A DNA stretch of 45,991 nucleotides, taken from the IMG/VR virus record IMGVR_UViG_3300009504_000009, positions 1-45,991 of that record; one strand, given 5' to 3'. A program made the position numbers and the translations under genes. How positions within the stretch are numbered: position 1 is the first letter of the stretch; each line of letters starts with the position of its first letter. Source of the DNA: a virus. Shown here piece by piece: positions 29,813-39,500 of this stretch. The notes beneath the pieces are model-generated. The model did no database searches. It had not been told where the DNA came from and was given only the letters and a program-made list of their open reading frames with translations.

Positions 29813-30898
29813 ATGTCAGATAATCATCAAGAGGATAATATAATTAAGTCTATTGATGATTTAAAGAAGGTAGTAGAAGGCAATAAGGATGCCAACAAAC
29901 TTATGGAATCTGTTGATGAGCTGAGCAAAAAGTTTAGTGAGAATACAGATGAAGTAAGAAAGCTTTCTGCATTAATCCAGCAAGAAAAAAAGGATAAACA
30001 CATAGAGAGGCCTTTTGAGATGTTATTCATACCCTCAAGAGGCCTTTTTTATCCAAGCAAAGAAAACTATCTCCTCCTAAATCAACTGACTTATGTTGAG
30101 GAAAATCTCCTCACCAGTGAATTTCTTGTGGAATCTGGGAAGGCTATGGAGTTTGTTCTCAAGAATATTCTTGTAGAGCAGAATGTAAAGCCGACAGAAT
30201 TGCTGGCGGGAGATGTTCAGGCAATTGGCCTATTTCTTCGCTCATTTGCATATGGAGATAAGTTTGACTTAGAATTTGACTGCACTCACTGCGGATTTAA
30301 GGAAGAAGTTCCCGTTAGGCTATCGGCATTTCAGATGAAGGACATTGTTGTGGCTCCAGAAAATGGTCTCATACCAATGCTCCTGGATGGAACAGAGCTT
30401 GTGTTCATGTTCAAGCCGCTCACTTATTTTGAAGACGTTGGAATGACAAGGGCTAAGGTAAGCGGTTTGGATAGAATAATATATATGACTCAATCTATAA
30501 ATGGATGTGAGGACAAAAATATTATAGCTCAAGTAATTAGGAAGATGAAGTTGCCTGAGATAAGAAGAGTCAAAAAATTTCTTGAGAAAGCTATACCTGG
30601 AGTTGATGCGGTTATTCGACACAACTGTAGTTCTTGTGGTAAGGATAATAGCTATAATATGGGAGGTGCTCACAGTTTCCTATCATTTCCAGCATCGTTT
30701 AGGGAGAATGTCGAAGAGGAGTGCTTCTTGGTATCTTACTATGGGAAGGGCGTTAGTCTTGAATATGCAAAGAAAATGTCTGTTACCGAGAGAAGGTGGT
30801 TATTGAATAGAATAAATGAAGAGCTGACCAAGAAGAAGGAGGCGGAAGAGAAAGCTCATAGAGCTGCAAAAGCTAAGTCAAAAGGTGGGGGTAGATAA
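29813..30898 (+). CDS. Baseplate hub assembly protein paralogue, T4 gp26/gp51 family
   Basis: 361 residues; core LFIPSRGLFYPSKEN, QLTYVEENLLTSEFLVESG, ILVEQNVKPTELLAGD and IGLFLRSFAYGD parallels the upstream protein block by block. Zinc knuckles are at C157/C160 (DCTHCG) and C272/C275 (NCSSCG). It also has an extra C-terminal region of about 85 residues ending in a long Lys/Glu/Ala helix, with ECFLVSYYGKGVSLEYAKKMS, reminiscent of tail assembly chaperones. The two genes look like an old duplication with divided functions. Translational coupling to the upstream gene is likely (1-base gap). Confidence 0.8.
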   Translation: MSDNHQEDNIIKSIDDLKKVVEGNKDANKLMESVDELSKKFSENTDEVRKLSALIQQEKKDKHIERPFEMLFIPSRGLFYPSKENYLLLNQLTYVEENLLTSEFLVESGKAMEFVLKNILVEQNVKPTELLAGDVQAIGLFLRSFAYGDKFDLEFDCTHCGFKEEVPVRLSAFQMKDIVVAPENGLIPMLLDGTELVFMFKPLTYFEDVGMTRAKVSGLDRIIYMTQSINGCEDKNIIAQVIRKMKLPEIRRVKKFLEKAIPGVDAVIRHNCSSCGKDNSYNMGGAHSFLSFPASFRENVEEECFLVSYYGKGVSLEYAKKMSVTERRWLLNRINEELTKKKEAEEKAHRAAKAKSKGGGR

Positions 30899-30920
30899 GA
30901 GATTATTTAAAAAAAAGACC

Positions 30921-30927
30921 TATTTAT
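30921..30927 (+). promoter_or_regulatory. Putative late promoter motif TATTTAT
   Basis: C-TATTTAT-TATAAAA; 18 bases before the ATG at 30946. Confidence 0.55.
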
Positions 30928-30945
30928 TATAAAACTACCTTTTTG

Positions 30946-32472
30946 ATGAATAACCAGTCTAAAAATCTTCAGAACTTAAGAGAGAGCAATGATGCTATCT
31001 TCCAAGAGCTTTTTGGTTTTGGAAAAAAGAAGGAGCCAAAGGTTGGTGATAGAGGAAACTTGAATGCCAGCGGATTGATGTATGAAGATGATGTCGTAAA
31101 GATATATCCAAACTGGAGTGTAGAATTTAAGTCTACTGGAAGTGTTGTTGAAAAGCCTCTTCCAGGATATGCTGCATTTACAAATCAAGATTGGAATAGC
31201 CCAGGTCTTAAGTGGTTGGTTAATGCTGATTTTATTGCTGAGATGATGCAAATTAAAGAGGGGGGTGTTGACCGATTTGTGGGCAAAAACTGGTATTCAG
31301 GAAATTTTGGTGGTAGAGCTTTTATAAAAGCTGAGTTTGGCGTGAAGAATGGCAACAAGGCTTATTTCAATGGTGGCAAATTTATAGATAGCACTTGGCT
31401 CCCAAGTCCACACTATTTTGTTAATGGAACAACAAATGAATCTGAAACAATTCTTGGATTTAAGAATATTCAGACTATGAATCAAAACCAGTTCAAATTT
31501 AACATTATCGCTGTAATTCCTGGAAGAAAAATTATAATGGAAATGGAGGATGGTACTGCCCATGAGGTTACTGTTCTTAAGAGGTTGGATGAAACAAGCT
31601 CAAATTTTGAATATAGAATAAAAAATGGAACTACGGGAGAGGAATTTAGGATTCCACTTAAGTGGTCAGCAATTAGGGGTAATAACGAAGGAGAGTTTAT
31701 CCAGCTTACAACACTGAGTAATAACAGGGTTCCTGCTTTATTTACAAATTCATTTGGATTGAAGTTTAATTCTCCTATTGTTAAAGTGATGGTTACAGAT
31801 GATACTGAGTATGGTAAAAAGACTGTAGAGAAACAAGGGGAAATTCCTCAAGAAACACCAGCAGACCTTTCTAAGAAGCAGGTTAGTTATGAATTATCTA
31901 ATCTTTCTTTTCTCGGTATTGATAAAATTCCAAGAAAAGGCGGTTCAGAGACAAGTATTTATTTTAACTTTCCAACACCAGCACTTCAGAATGAGTATAA
32001 TAACATCATTGGATTATTGCAGCAAGGGTGGATTAACTCATACATAAAACAAATTAAGTCAGCCAAAGACAATGGTGTATTATCAGGAGCTCCAGCTAAT
32101 TATAATTTTCTTGCATCTATAATCGGAAAAGATGAAAAAGTTGATGTTAAAAATCTTGATAAAGATATAGTTAATGCATTAAATGGCATCGAGAGTTTCT
32201 TGAAGAGCTTTGTAAACACAATGGTTAGAAGAGTTAGAAAAACTGGGGCTGAAAAGGGCATTTTTGATGTTGAGGACACGATTGCTAAGCAGATGATTAA
32301 AGATAGGCTAAAAGCGCTTCTTGGAGTAAAAGAGCAAGAGGGTCAGTCTGCTGCAGCCCAAAAGTCGGCTGCACCAAAATCTGGAACAGCTGCAAAGATG
32401 AAATTTGCCGAATCCTCAAGTGTTAGGAGTATAATAAAAGATATTTTATCAGAAAATTTGAAACATTTTTAA
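30946..32472 (+). CDS. Hypothetical virion protein (508 aa)
   Basis: Not recognised. N-terminal 'SNDAIFQELFGFGKKKEPK' is a helix typical of phage virion peptides, followed by two or three beta-rich blocks with repeated aromatic/Gly turns (GKNWYSGNFGGRAFIKAEFG, FINST-type strands, and IIMEMEDGTAHEVTVL). The C-terminal third is helical, then an Ala/Ser/Lys linker (about 462-485) and a terminal helix SVRSIIKDILSENLK. I start at ATG 30946; a TTG one codon earlier is possible. It lies between the baseplate-assembly pair and the tape measure. It is possibly a virion protein with a processed tail, but this is unproven. Confidence 0.7.
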   Translation: MNNQSKNLQNLRESNDAIFQELFGFGKKKEPKVGDRGNLNASGLMYEDDVVKIYPNWSVEFKSTGSVVEKPLPGYAAFTNQDWNSPGLKWLVNADFIAEMMQIKEGGVDRFVGKNWYSGNFGGRAFIKAEFGVKNGNKAYFNGGKFIDSTWLPSPHYFVNGTTNESETILGFKNIQTMNQNQFKFNIIAVIPGRKIIMEMEDGTAHEVTVLKRLDETSSNFEYRIKNGTTGEEFRIPLKWSAIRGNNEGEFIQLTTLSNNRVPALFTNSFGLKFNSPIVKVMVTDDTEYGKKTVEKQGEIPQETPADLSKKQVSYELSNLSFLGIDKIPRKGGSETSIYFNFPTPALQNEYNNIIGLLQQGWINSYIKQIKSAKDNGVLSGAPANYNFLASIIGKDEKVDVKNLDKDIVNALNGIESFLKSFVNTMVRRVRKTGAEKGIFDVEDTIAKQMIKDRLKALLGVKEQEGQSAAAQKSAAPKSGTAAKMKFAESSSVRSIIKDILSENLKHF

Positions 32473-32515
32473 ATATCTTGCGTATAACAAGATAGAACCA
32501 ATAAATAAAAATGTT

Positions 32516-32995
32516 ATGAAAACCGTAATCAAAAAATTGTTAACCTTATTGTATTTGTGGTATTGGATGATTCCAATTAGATTTTCAGCACTTGCTTTTT
32601 TTGCATACTTCGGGCTAATGTATATGATTTACGGAAGCCTTGACCCTACTGAAATTGAACGATTACTTAAGTCTTATGGAATAAGTATGTTTTGGGGTTT
32701 TTTCGTTCCTTTCGGAGTTCCAACATTCTTATCTCTTGGTGCCATGTTTGGAACGACAAGTCCAGATAATGCACCAAGCCCAAGTGCTCTTGACCAAGCA
32801 ATTCAATTTAGAAATGGTCAAATGAGTGTTTCAAGTCCTACTGAGGCAGCAGAAATATTAGAAAAGACCTCTCATTTGGATGCTATGCGTGTTTATGGCC
32901 ATATGGATGTGATGAAGTCTGCTCAACAAGGTTTTGATGCTAAATATGGAGCTTCAAGTCCAACGAAAGTATACAATGACATAATGAAAAAATAA
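32516..32995 (+). CDS. Two-span membrane protein (159 aa)
   Basis: Residues about 5-40 hold one or two hydrophobic segments (LLTLLYLWYWMIPIRFSAL, then FFAYFGLMYMIYG) and residues about 56-78 another (MFWGFFVPFGVPTFLSLG). The C-terminal 80 residues are soluble with SSPTEAAEIL and a second SSPTKVY motif. Not recognised; a holin-like or injection-channel role would fit a membrane protein just before the tape measure, but nothing proves it. It is followed immediately by a perfect 24-base palindromic terminator. It has no TATTTAT directly upstream; a similar AATAAATAA lies about 6 bases before the ATG. Confidence 0.7.
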   Translation: MKTVIKKLLTLLYLWYWMIPIRFSALAFFAYFGLMYMIYGSLDPTEIERLLKSYGISMFWGFFVPFGVPTFLSLGAMFGTTSPDNAPSPSALDQAIQFRNGQMSVSSPTEAAEILEKTSHLDAMRVYGHMDVMKSAQQGFDAKYGASSPTKVYNDIMKK

Positions 32996-33031
32996 AAAAA
33001 AGCCACTCTAAATTTAGAGTGGCTTTTTTTC
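32994..33031 (+). terminator. Strong terminator (perfect palindrome)
   Basis: AGCCACTCTAAA (33001-33012) and TTTAGAGTGGCT (33013-33024) are exact reverse complements, then a T-run; A-rich on the left, so it may work both ways. Confidence 0.92.
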
Positions 33032-33061
33032 TTTATATTACTCCATTAATTTTATTATATT

Positions 33062-33089
33062 AAACCAGGCGATAGCTTGGTTTTTTTGT
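33062..33089 (+). terminator. Second terminator-like hairpin before the tape measure gene
   Basis: AAACCA (33062-33067) pairs with TGGTTT (33078-33083) around a 10-base loop and is followed by T-rich sequence. Tandem with the stronger terminator 31 bases upstream. Confidence 0.6.
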
Positions 33090-33096
33090 TTTCGTC

Positions 33097-33103
33097 TATT
33101 TAT
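33097..33103 (+). promoter_or_regulatory. Putative late promoter motif TATTTAT
   Basis: C-TATTTAT-AATAAAA; 14 bases before the GTG start of the tape measure, immediately after the tandem terminators. Confidence 0.6.
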
Positions 33104-33117
33104 AATAAAATTGAATT

Positions 33118-36100
33118 GTGGCAGATAATTTTGACGATAAAATAAAAGCAGCAAAACTTTATCAAGACTCACTTGATGCTGTAAATAAAAAGATTAAAGC
33201 TCAAGAGAGTGCGGTCAAGGGATTGGCTGATATTACTGGGGTTGCATTTGCTGGTTTTATACAACAAATAGAGAAATCTAATACCCAAAGGAGAGAGGAG
33301 GCAAGGTTAATCAATGACTCTAAGAAAGCAATTCAAGAACAATCAAAAGAAATAGGTTCATTAATTGATAAGACTTATGGAATTAGTGATGCTTTAAAAA
33401 ATTCAGTTGACCAATCATCTGTGTTTTCAAAAACAATCAAAGAACTTAAATTTGATAAAGTATACAAAGATTTAAGTAGTATTGAAGATGTAAACAAAAA
33501 AATAAGCGAATTAAGTAAGGACCAGGGTAAGCTATCAGGTGAGCAACTTAAGGAGTTTAATGAACTAACAAAGTTAAAGGAGGAATTTCATAAGAGTGAA
33601 AAATCAGCTGCAAAGTTAACTCAAGAAAATCTTGATGATTTTTTAGATAAAAATACAGAGATTGTGGCATTGCTTGGAGAACTCCCAATCAACATGAATG
33701 ATGCTGTGGAGGTTCAAAAAGCCCTTAACGATATGATGTCTGGAGAAAAACAATTGGTCGATTCGATTATTACATCAGAATCAGCCAATGTTAAGCTCAA
33801 AGAACAATTAGTTGCTCTTGATGATAGACGTATAGAGTCACAGACTAATATGAACAAATTAGTTCAGGAGCAGTCAAATCAGATGACTAATCAGATTTCT
33901 ATTTCAAAGACTCTTTGGAGCATGGTTGAAAAAAACTCAGGAAATGCAATAAAATCTATTTGGAGCGGTATGAAGCAGAACAACCAACTCTTCAAGGATG
34001 CTCAAAAAGATTTTGGTCTTATGTTTAAGGGTAAGTATGACCAAATGGCAGCTCTTACAAGTAAGGCTGCTGAATTTAGTATGTCAACAAAAGATACCCT
34101 TCAAATGATGGGTGAACTTGGCGAAGAACTTAAGACTACTGATACGCAATATCTTGCCTCTGCAACAGAACACTTCGTTGCAATTCAGAAGGCAACTGGG
34201 GTATCTTCTAAAGAAGTAACAACAATAGCTGGGGAGATGATGAGGGCTGGTAGTTCTGCTGAAGATGTAAAGTCGGCTATGGAGGGAGCAAATAAGACAG
34301 CGAAAATATTTGGAGTTAACACCAAGAAGGTTCTTGAGGGTGTTTCTAAGAATCTTGATAAGATGCGTAAGATGGGATTCCAAGGAGGAGTCGAATCATT
34401 GACCAAGATGGTTGCAGAAGCTGAGAGGCTTCGATTAAATGTTGACGAAATATTTGACATGGGCCAGAGAGCACGCTCAATTGAGGGGGCCATGGATATG
34501 GCTGCTGAACTTCAGCTTGCAGGTGGTTCATTTGCTCAAGTTAACCCAATGGACCTTTTATCTGCTGCTCGTAAGGGTCCTGGAGAATTACAGAACATAC
34601 TCAAGACAATGGGTGGTGATATTGGTAAGTTTGATGAGAAGACTGGAGAGTTTACATTTGACCCAGTTGATGTTGACCGTCTTCAAATTATGGCTGATGC
34701 CACAGGTGTATCTCTTGACTCAATGCAAAAAATGATTCAGAAGAATGCTGAGGATAATAAGAAAATGGATTTCATGCCTGATATGCAAATGGGAGAAGTT
34801 CTTGGTCCTGATGGAAAACCCCTCGACCAAGACTTGATGAATAGCATGCTCCTTGATGCAGTTGATGTTAATGGAAAGGCTCTTGAGGGTGGGCTTCTTG
34901 ATAAGGCTGGGATTAGTAGTCTTGAAGATTTAACGGCAGACCAAGCAACACAACTTATACAAAAGAAGTTAGATGAGCAAGCAACTCTGGAGGAGCAGGC
35001 AAAGCAAAATCAATCATTTGATGATAGTATCACAGCATTTAAGGATGCTGTTATGAATTTATTTACAGTATTTCAGCCATTTATTGATGTTCTGACATCG
35101 GTGGTTCAAGCTCTTAATTCAGCTCCAGGCCCAATCAAATTTTTAGCAGCTGCGCTCATAGGTTTTGTTGCAATCGCTCCAAAGCTTGCTATGGGGCTCA
35201 ATATGCTAAAAGGATTTACGAGTGGTGAAGGGATTGTTGGAAAATTGAAGGGAGCAATCATGGGCTCTAAAGATGGTGGACAGTCATCAATACAAGATAG
35301 CGCTAATAATGCGTCAAAAAAAGGTGGAGAGACATCAAAATCTGATGGAAAATCAGGACTTTCAAGTCTTGCTCAGGGGCTTGCTAAGATGGGTGGTAAA
35401 AATGTGTTAAAAGGAATTGGTAATACGGCATTAGCTGGTCCAGCGCTTGCATTGATGCTCCCAGGGATGCCAACTCTTGGCTTAATGATAGCAATAGGAG
35501 CAGGTGGAGCTTTGTTGGAAGCTGGATTTAAGGCGCTATCTTCTGGTATAGCATCTTTTGGAAATAAGAAAAATATATGGAAAGGAATTGCTGCTATTGC
35601 TGTAGCTGGACCTGCCTTGCTTGTTTTTTCTGCCGCATTATTACCACTTGCATTAATGATACCAATAGGTTTAGGTGGTGTATTAATTGTTGCAGCATTT
35701 CAAGCATTATCCACTGGGTTGTCTATTTTGGGCAATAACTTTAGTAGTGTAGCGAAGGGTGCTATTGCTTTGATTTTAGTTGGAGCTTCTTTAATACCAT
35801 TTGCGATTGCTGCTCAAATTATGACAGGAGTTGATTGGCTAAGCGTATTAGCGGGAGTGGGAGTTTTAGCTCTTGTGGTTCTTGGTTTAATGGGATTGGG
35901 AGCGTTATTGATGGGTCCTCAAATTTTATTTTTACTACTTGGGGTGGCGACTTTAATAATGGTTGGAGCAGCATTATTGATTGCTTCAGTTGGTTTATTA
36001 GCAGCTGGTGTAGCATTTCAAAAGTTGGCAGAAGTTAATTGGGAGGGAATTTCTGGAATGGGTTCTGCACTAATGTCATCTGTACCAGGTTTAATAGCCT

Positions 36101-36519
36101 TTTCTCTTGCAAGTATGATGTTTTTAAATCCACTTACCTTACTTGGTATGTTTGCTATGATAGGTACGCTTGGAACTTTAGCGCTTGTCATGATTCCGCT
36201 TGGAGCATCATTGGTTATGGCTGCTGATGGAATGGATAGATTTGCGGATGGCCTAACAAAACTTCAGGCTGCAGCAAATAGTCTTGACCTTGAGAAGCTT
36301 GAGATGCTTAAAGACCTTTCTTGGTCAATGGCAATGGCTGGAATGCTTGGCGGTGGAATGGGAGACCAAATTCAAAAAATTGCAGAAGCACTTGCGGCAC
36401 TTACTAAAACTTCTGGAGGCGGAGGTGGTGGAGGAACCAAGAAAATTGAAATTAATCTTAAACTTAATGGTAGAGATATGCAGAGTATTATTGTGGACGA
36501 CACATCAATCGTTTCATAA
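33118..36519 (+). CDS. Tail tape measure protein
   Basis: 1133 residues, GTG start. Residues 1-290 are coiled coil (long charged heptads, repeated LSKDQGKLSGEQLKE-type segments); residues about 300-470 form a helical domain with AATEHFVAIQ- and GASSKEV-type alternation. Residues about 660-1080 are repeated hydrophobic blocks (for example ALALMLPGMPTLGLMIAIG, ALLPLALMIPIGLGGVLIV, LVGASLIPFAIAAQIM). A Gly7 stretch precedes a final beta motif (IEINLKLNGRDMQSIIVDD). This is the profile of tape measures, which set tail length and may form a membrane channel on ejection. It sits between baseplate-assembly and tube-initiator-like genes as expected. Confidence 0.9.
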   Translation: MADNFDDKIKAAKLYQDSLDAVNKKIKAQESAVKGLADITGVAFAGFIQQIEKSNTQRREEARLINDSKKAIQEQSKEIGSLIDKTYGISDALKNSVDQSSVFSKTIKELKFDKVYKDLSSIEDVNKKISELSKDQGKLSGEQLKEFNELTKLKEEFHKSEKSAAKLTQENLDDFLDKNTEIVALLGELPINMNDAVEVQKALNDMMSGEKQLVDSIITSESANVKLKEQLVALDDRRIESQTNMNKLVQEQSNQMTNQISISKTLWSMVEKNSGNAIKSIWSGMKQNNQLFKDAQKDFGLMFKGKYDQMAALTSKAAEFSMSTKDTLQMMGELGEELKTTDTQYLASATEHFVAIQKATGVSSKEVTTIAGEMMRAGSSAEDVKSAMEGANKTAKIFGVNTKKVLEGVSKNLDKMRKMGFQGGVESLTKMVAEAERLRLNVDEIFDMGQRARSIEGAMDMAAELQLAGGSFAQVNPMDLLSAARKGPGELQNILKTMGGDIGKFDEKTGEFTFDPVDVDRLQIMADATGVSLDSMQKMIQKNAEDNKKMDFMPDMQMGEVLGPDGKPLDQDLMNSMLLDAVDVNGKALEGGLLDKAGISSLEDLTADQATQLIQKKLDEQATLEEQAKQNQSFDDSITAFKDAVMNLFTVFQPFIDVLTSVVQALNSAPGPIKFLAAALIGFVAIAPKLAMGLNMLKGFTSGEGIVGKLKGAIMGSKDGGQSSIQDSANNASKKGGETSKSDGKSGLSSLAQGLAKMGGKNVLKGIGNTALAGPALALMLPGMPTLGLMIAIGAGGALLEAGFKALSSGIASFGNKKNIWKGIAAIAVAGPALLVFSAALLPLALMIPIGLGGVLIVAAFQALSTGLSILGNNFSSVAKGAIALILVGASLIPFAIAAQIMTGVDWLSVLAGVGVLALVVLGLMGLGALLMGPQILFLLLGVATLIMVGAALLIASVGLLAAGVAFQKLAEVNWEGISGMGSALMSSVPGLIAFSLASMMFLNPLTLLGMFAMIGTLGTLALVMIPLGASLVMAADGMDRFADGLTKLQAAANSLDLEKLEMLKDLSWSMAMAGMLGGGMGDQIQKIAEALAALTKTSGGGGGGGTKKIEINLKLNGRDMQSIIVDDTSIVS

Positions 36520-36539
36520 CTCTATTTTTTTTATCTCAT

Positions 36540-36546
36540 TATTTAT
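36540..36546 (+). promoter_or_regulatory. Putative late promoter motif TATTTAT
   Basis: T-TATTTAT-AATAAAC; 15 bases before the ATG at 36562. Confidence 0.6.
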
Positions 36547-36561
36547 AATAAACACTAATTG

Positions 36562-39500
36562 ATGGAAGACGGTTTTCCTTTATTTGACCCTAATGATGAA
36601 GCAGCGAGACAAGAGCAGAGGCTAAAAGAATACTATGAAGAATTCTCAGCAAATGCCAGACAAAGACTTCTTGCAAAAGCTATCGTTAGACCAATCACTG
36701 TTTATGATGTACTGTATCCACAGACAAGGGAGGTTTTATTGTCAAAAAATACTCCATTTGAAAGTAATCTTGAGGAAGATGCGAAAATCATTAGAGATAG
36801 ATTAATTGCGAAAATTATTACTGATGAGACTGATTTAGAAAAGATTTCTGTTGACTTTAGAAACTCGATGCTTGCAAGAGCTAAGTTTCAGGATGATAGA
36901 GAAAGGTTAATGAGAGATGGTGATTCTTTCAGAAAAAATCTTATTTCAAAAAACTCACCAAACTCAAGTGATATTGAAAAAGATTCTGAATTAATAAGGA
37001 GAAATAATATTTCTAAAAATAAACCGAATCCATCACTCGCTGATAGCATTGATGATAATAGTCCTACATTTAGGGGTAATAACATTTCTAAGAACACTCC
37101 TAAGGAGCAGGATTTATTAAGAGATAGTGAATCATTCAGAAATCAATTTAGAAAGAATGATATTCATAAGAACGTACCAATTAATGCTGACCTTGAAAAA
37201 GATTCTGAAGCATTTAGAAGAAACAATATTGCTAAGAATAATGATAGTGGCACCGATAATGCTGAAGAGCTATCAAGGCTTAGGAGAGAAAATCAATTAG
37301 CAAAGAACTCATCAAACACTTCTTCTATTGAAGAAACCTCAGATGCATTTAGAAAAAATGAATTATCAAAAAATCTTCCTAAGGACCAGGATTTATTAAG
37401 AGATTCTGAGAGTGTAAGAAATCAGTTCAGAAAGAACGACATCAACAGAAATGTTCCTAAGGATAGTGACATTGAAAGAGATAATAGTGCTTTTAGAAGA
37501 AATAATCTCACTAAGAATATTCCTGCAAAATATGATATTGATAAGGATTCTGAAATTTACAGAAACAATAACCTATCAAAAGATGCTAATGGTGTTGGGC
37601 CAAATATTGATGATATAGCTAAAGAAAAAAGAATCAATAGCCTGGCAAAGAACATTCCAAGTAATTCTAATATTGAGAGTGATTCTGTTGTATTTAGAAA
37701 AGACGATTTATCAAATAATCTCCCTAAAAAATCTAATCTTGAAAAGGATTCTGAAGAGTTTAGGGCAGATGACTTATCGGCAAATAAACCGAAGGTTAGT
37801 GACCTTGAGAAAGATTCAGCTCCATTTAGAGCAGATGACTTATCTGCAAATAAACCAAGTTTTACAAATTTAGAAAATGACTCAATTCAGTTTAGAACAG
37901 ATGACCTTTCTTTAAATAAGCCAAGCAAAAGTGACCTTGAGAGAGATTCTGTTAATTTTAGAAAAGATGACCTTTCTTTAAATAAACCAAATTTTAGTGA
38001 CCTTGAGAAAGATTCGGCTCAATTTAGGGCAGATGACCTTTCTGTAAATATACCAAATAATAGTGACCTGGAGACGGATTCAGCTCCATTTAGAGCAGAT
38101 GACTTATCTGCAAATAAACCGAGTTTTACAGATTTAGAATCTGATTCTGTTATATTTAGAGAAGATGACCTCTCTTTAAATAAACCGAGTTTTACAAATC
38201 TTGAAATTGATTCAGTACAATTTAGAATAGATGACCTTTCTTTGAATACTCCTAATTTTAGTAATCTTGAAGAAGATTCGGTTCAATTTAGAGAGGATGA
38301 CTTATCTTTTAATGTACCAAGTACAAGTGACTTAGCAACCGACTCTACACCATTTTTGTTTAATAACCTTTCTCCAAATGTTCCAAACAATAGTGACTTA
38401 GAGCTTGACTCAGTTCCATTTAGAGAAGATGACCTTTCTGCAAATGTGCCAAGTAATAGTAATTTGTTTGTAGATTCTGAAGATTTTAGAGCTGACAACC
38501 TATCTTCAAATGTTCCGAGTAATAGCAACCTACTTGTTGATTCAGCTTTATTTAGAGCGAATGGTATTGCAGCAAACGTTCCCAATAGCACAAGTGTATT
38601 ATTTGATTCTATTCCTTTTAGGGAAAGCAATCTTTCTCCAAATGTTTCAAGTGGAACAGATTTGTTGACTGATTCTTCATCGTTTAGGAATAGTGCTATC
38701 GCAAAGAATGCTGGATTTGGCCTTCTTGGTGTAAATGTGCAAGGTGCTGGAACCAGTGCGTTCCTGGGAATATCAAGAGTGTTTACTCAGGGTATTCTCA
38801 TTAGACAATTGCTATTCTCTAAGAATAAGTCAAAAAACACTAATTTACTTTTAGATTCTGAAACATTCAGAAAAAACAATCAGGTTCCAAATAATTGGCA
38901 GATTAGTAGTAATGAATATACTTCAACAAATCAAAATTGGAAGCTTGGAAGAATAATGCAAGGTAGCTATAATACAAATATTGTTGACTATTCTCCTCTT
39001 GAGCCATATAAAACACCTACAGCTAAAGCGATATTTTCAACGGATGATTATATTGTGACTAAGGGTAGGGAGATGCAGAAGTTATATGGAACCAGCCAGA
39101 GTGTTGATTTTCCAACTGGTAGAAAAGAAAGGGAAATAACTGATGCTCTTTATTCTGTAAATTCAAAAAATCCTAAGGGTGGAGAATTTTTGGACCCATT
39201 CTTTAAGAGACAAACTTTTGTTAATTACTTGGAAGGTTCTGTTACAACTACGATAAGAAAATATGCTCAAGAGAGAAGTACATTTAATTTGCGTGGATTA
39301 CAAGCTGGAAATCCAGATTCTCTTAATGCTTTAAATAATTTTGCACAAGACGGATTTCAAGACCTAATTCAAAAGACAATTGGCTCCTTTAAGGCTTTGG
39401 CTCAGCTAAGAACGCTCACGACTCCAACTAACATAATTCAGAAGAATGGAGGAGTTTATTATGCGGGTGGAGCTGGAGAGGCTGATATATTAAGGCCAAA

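Noticed and set aside
30700-30900. Programmed frameshift between tail assembly chaperone-like genes (lambda G/GT type)
   Set aside because: No slippery heptamer was seen near the gene end, and the next gene starts separately with its own promoter motif.
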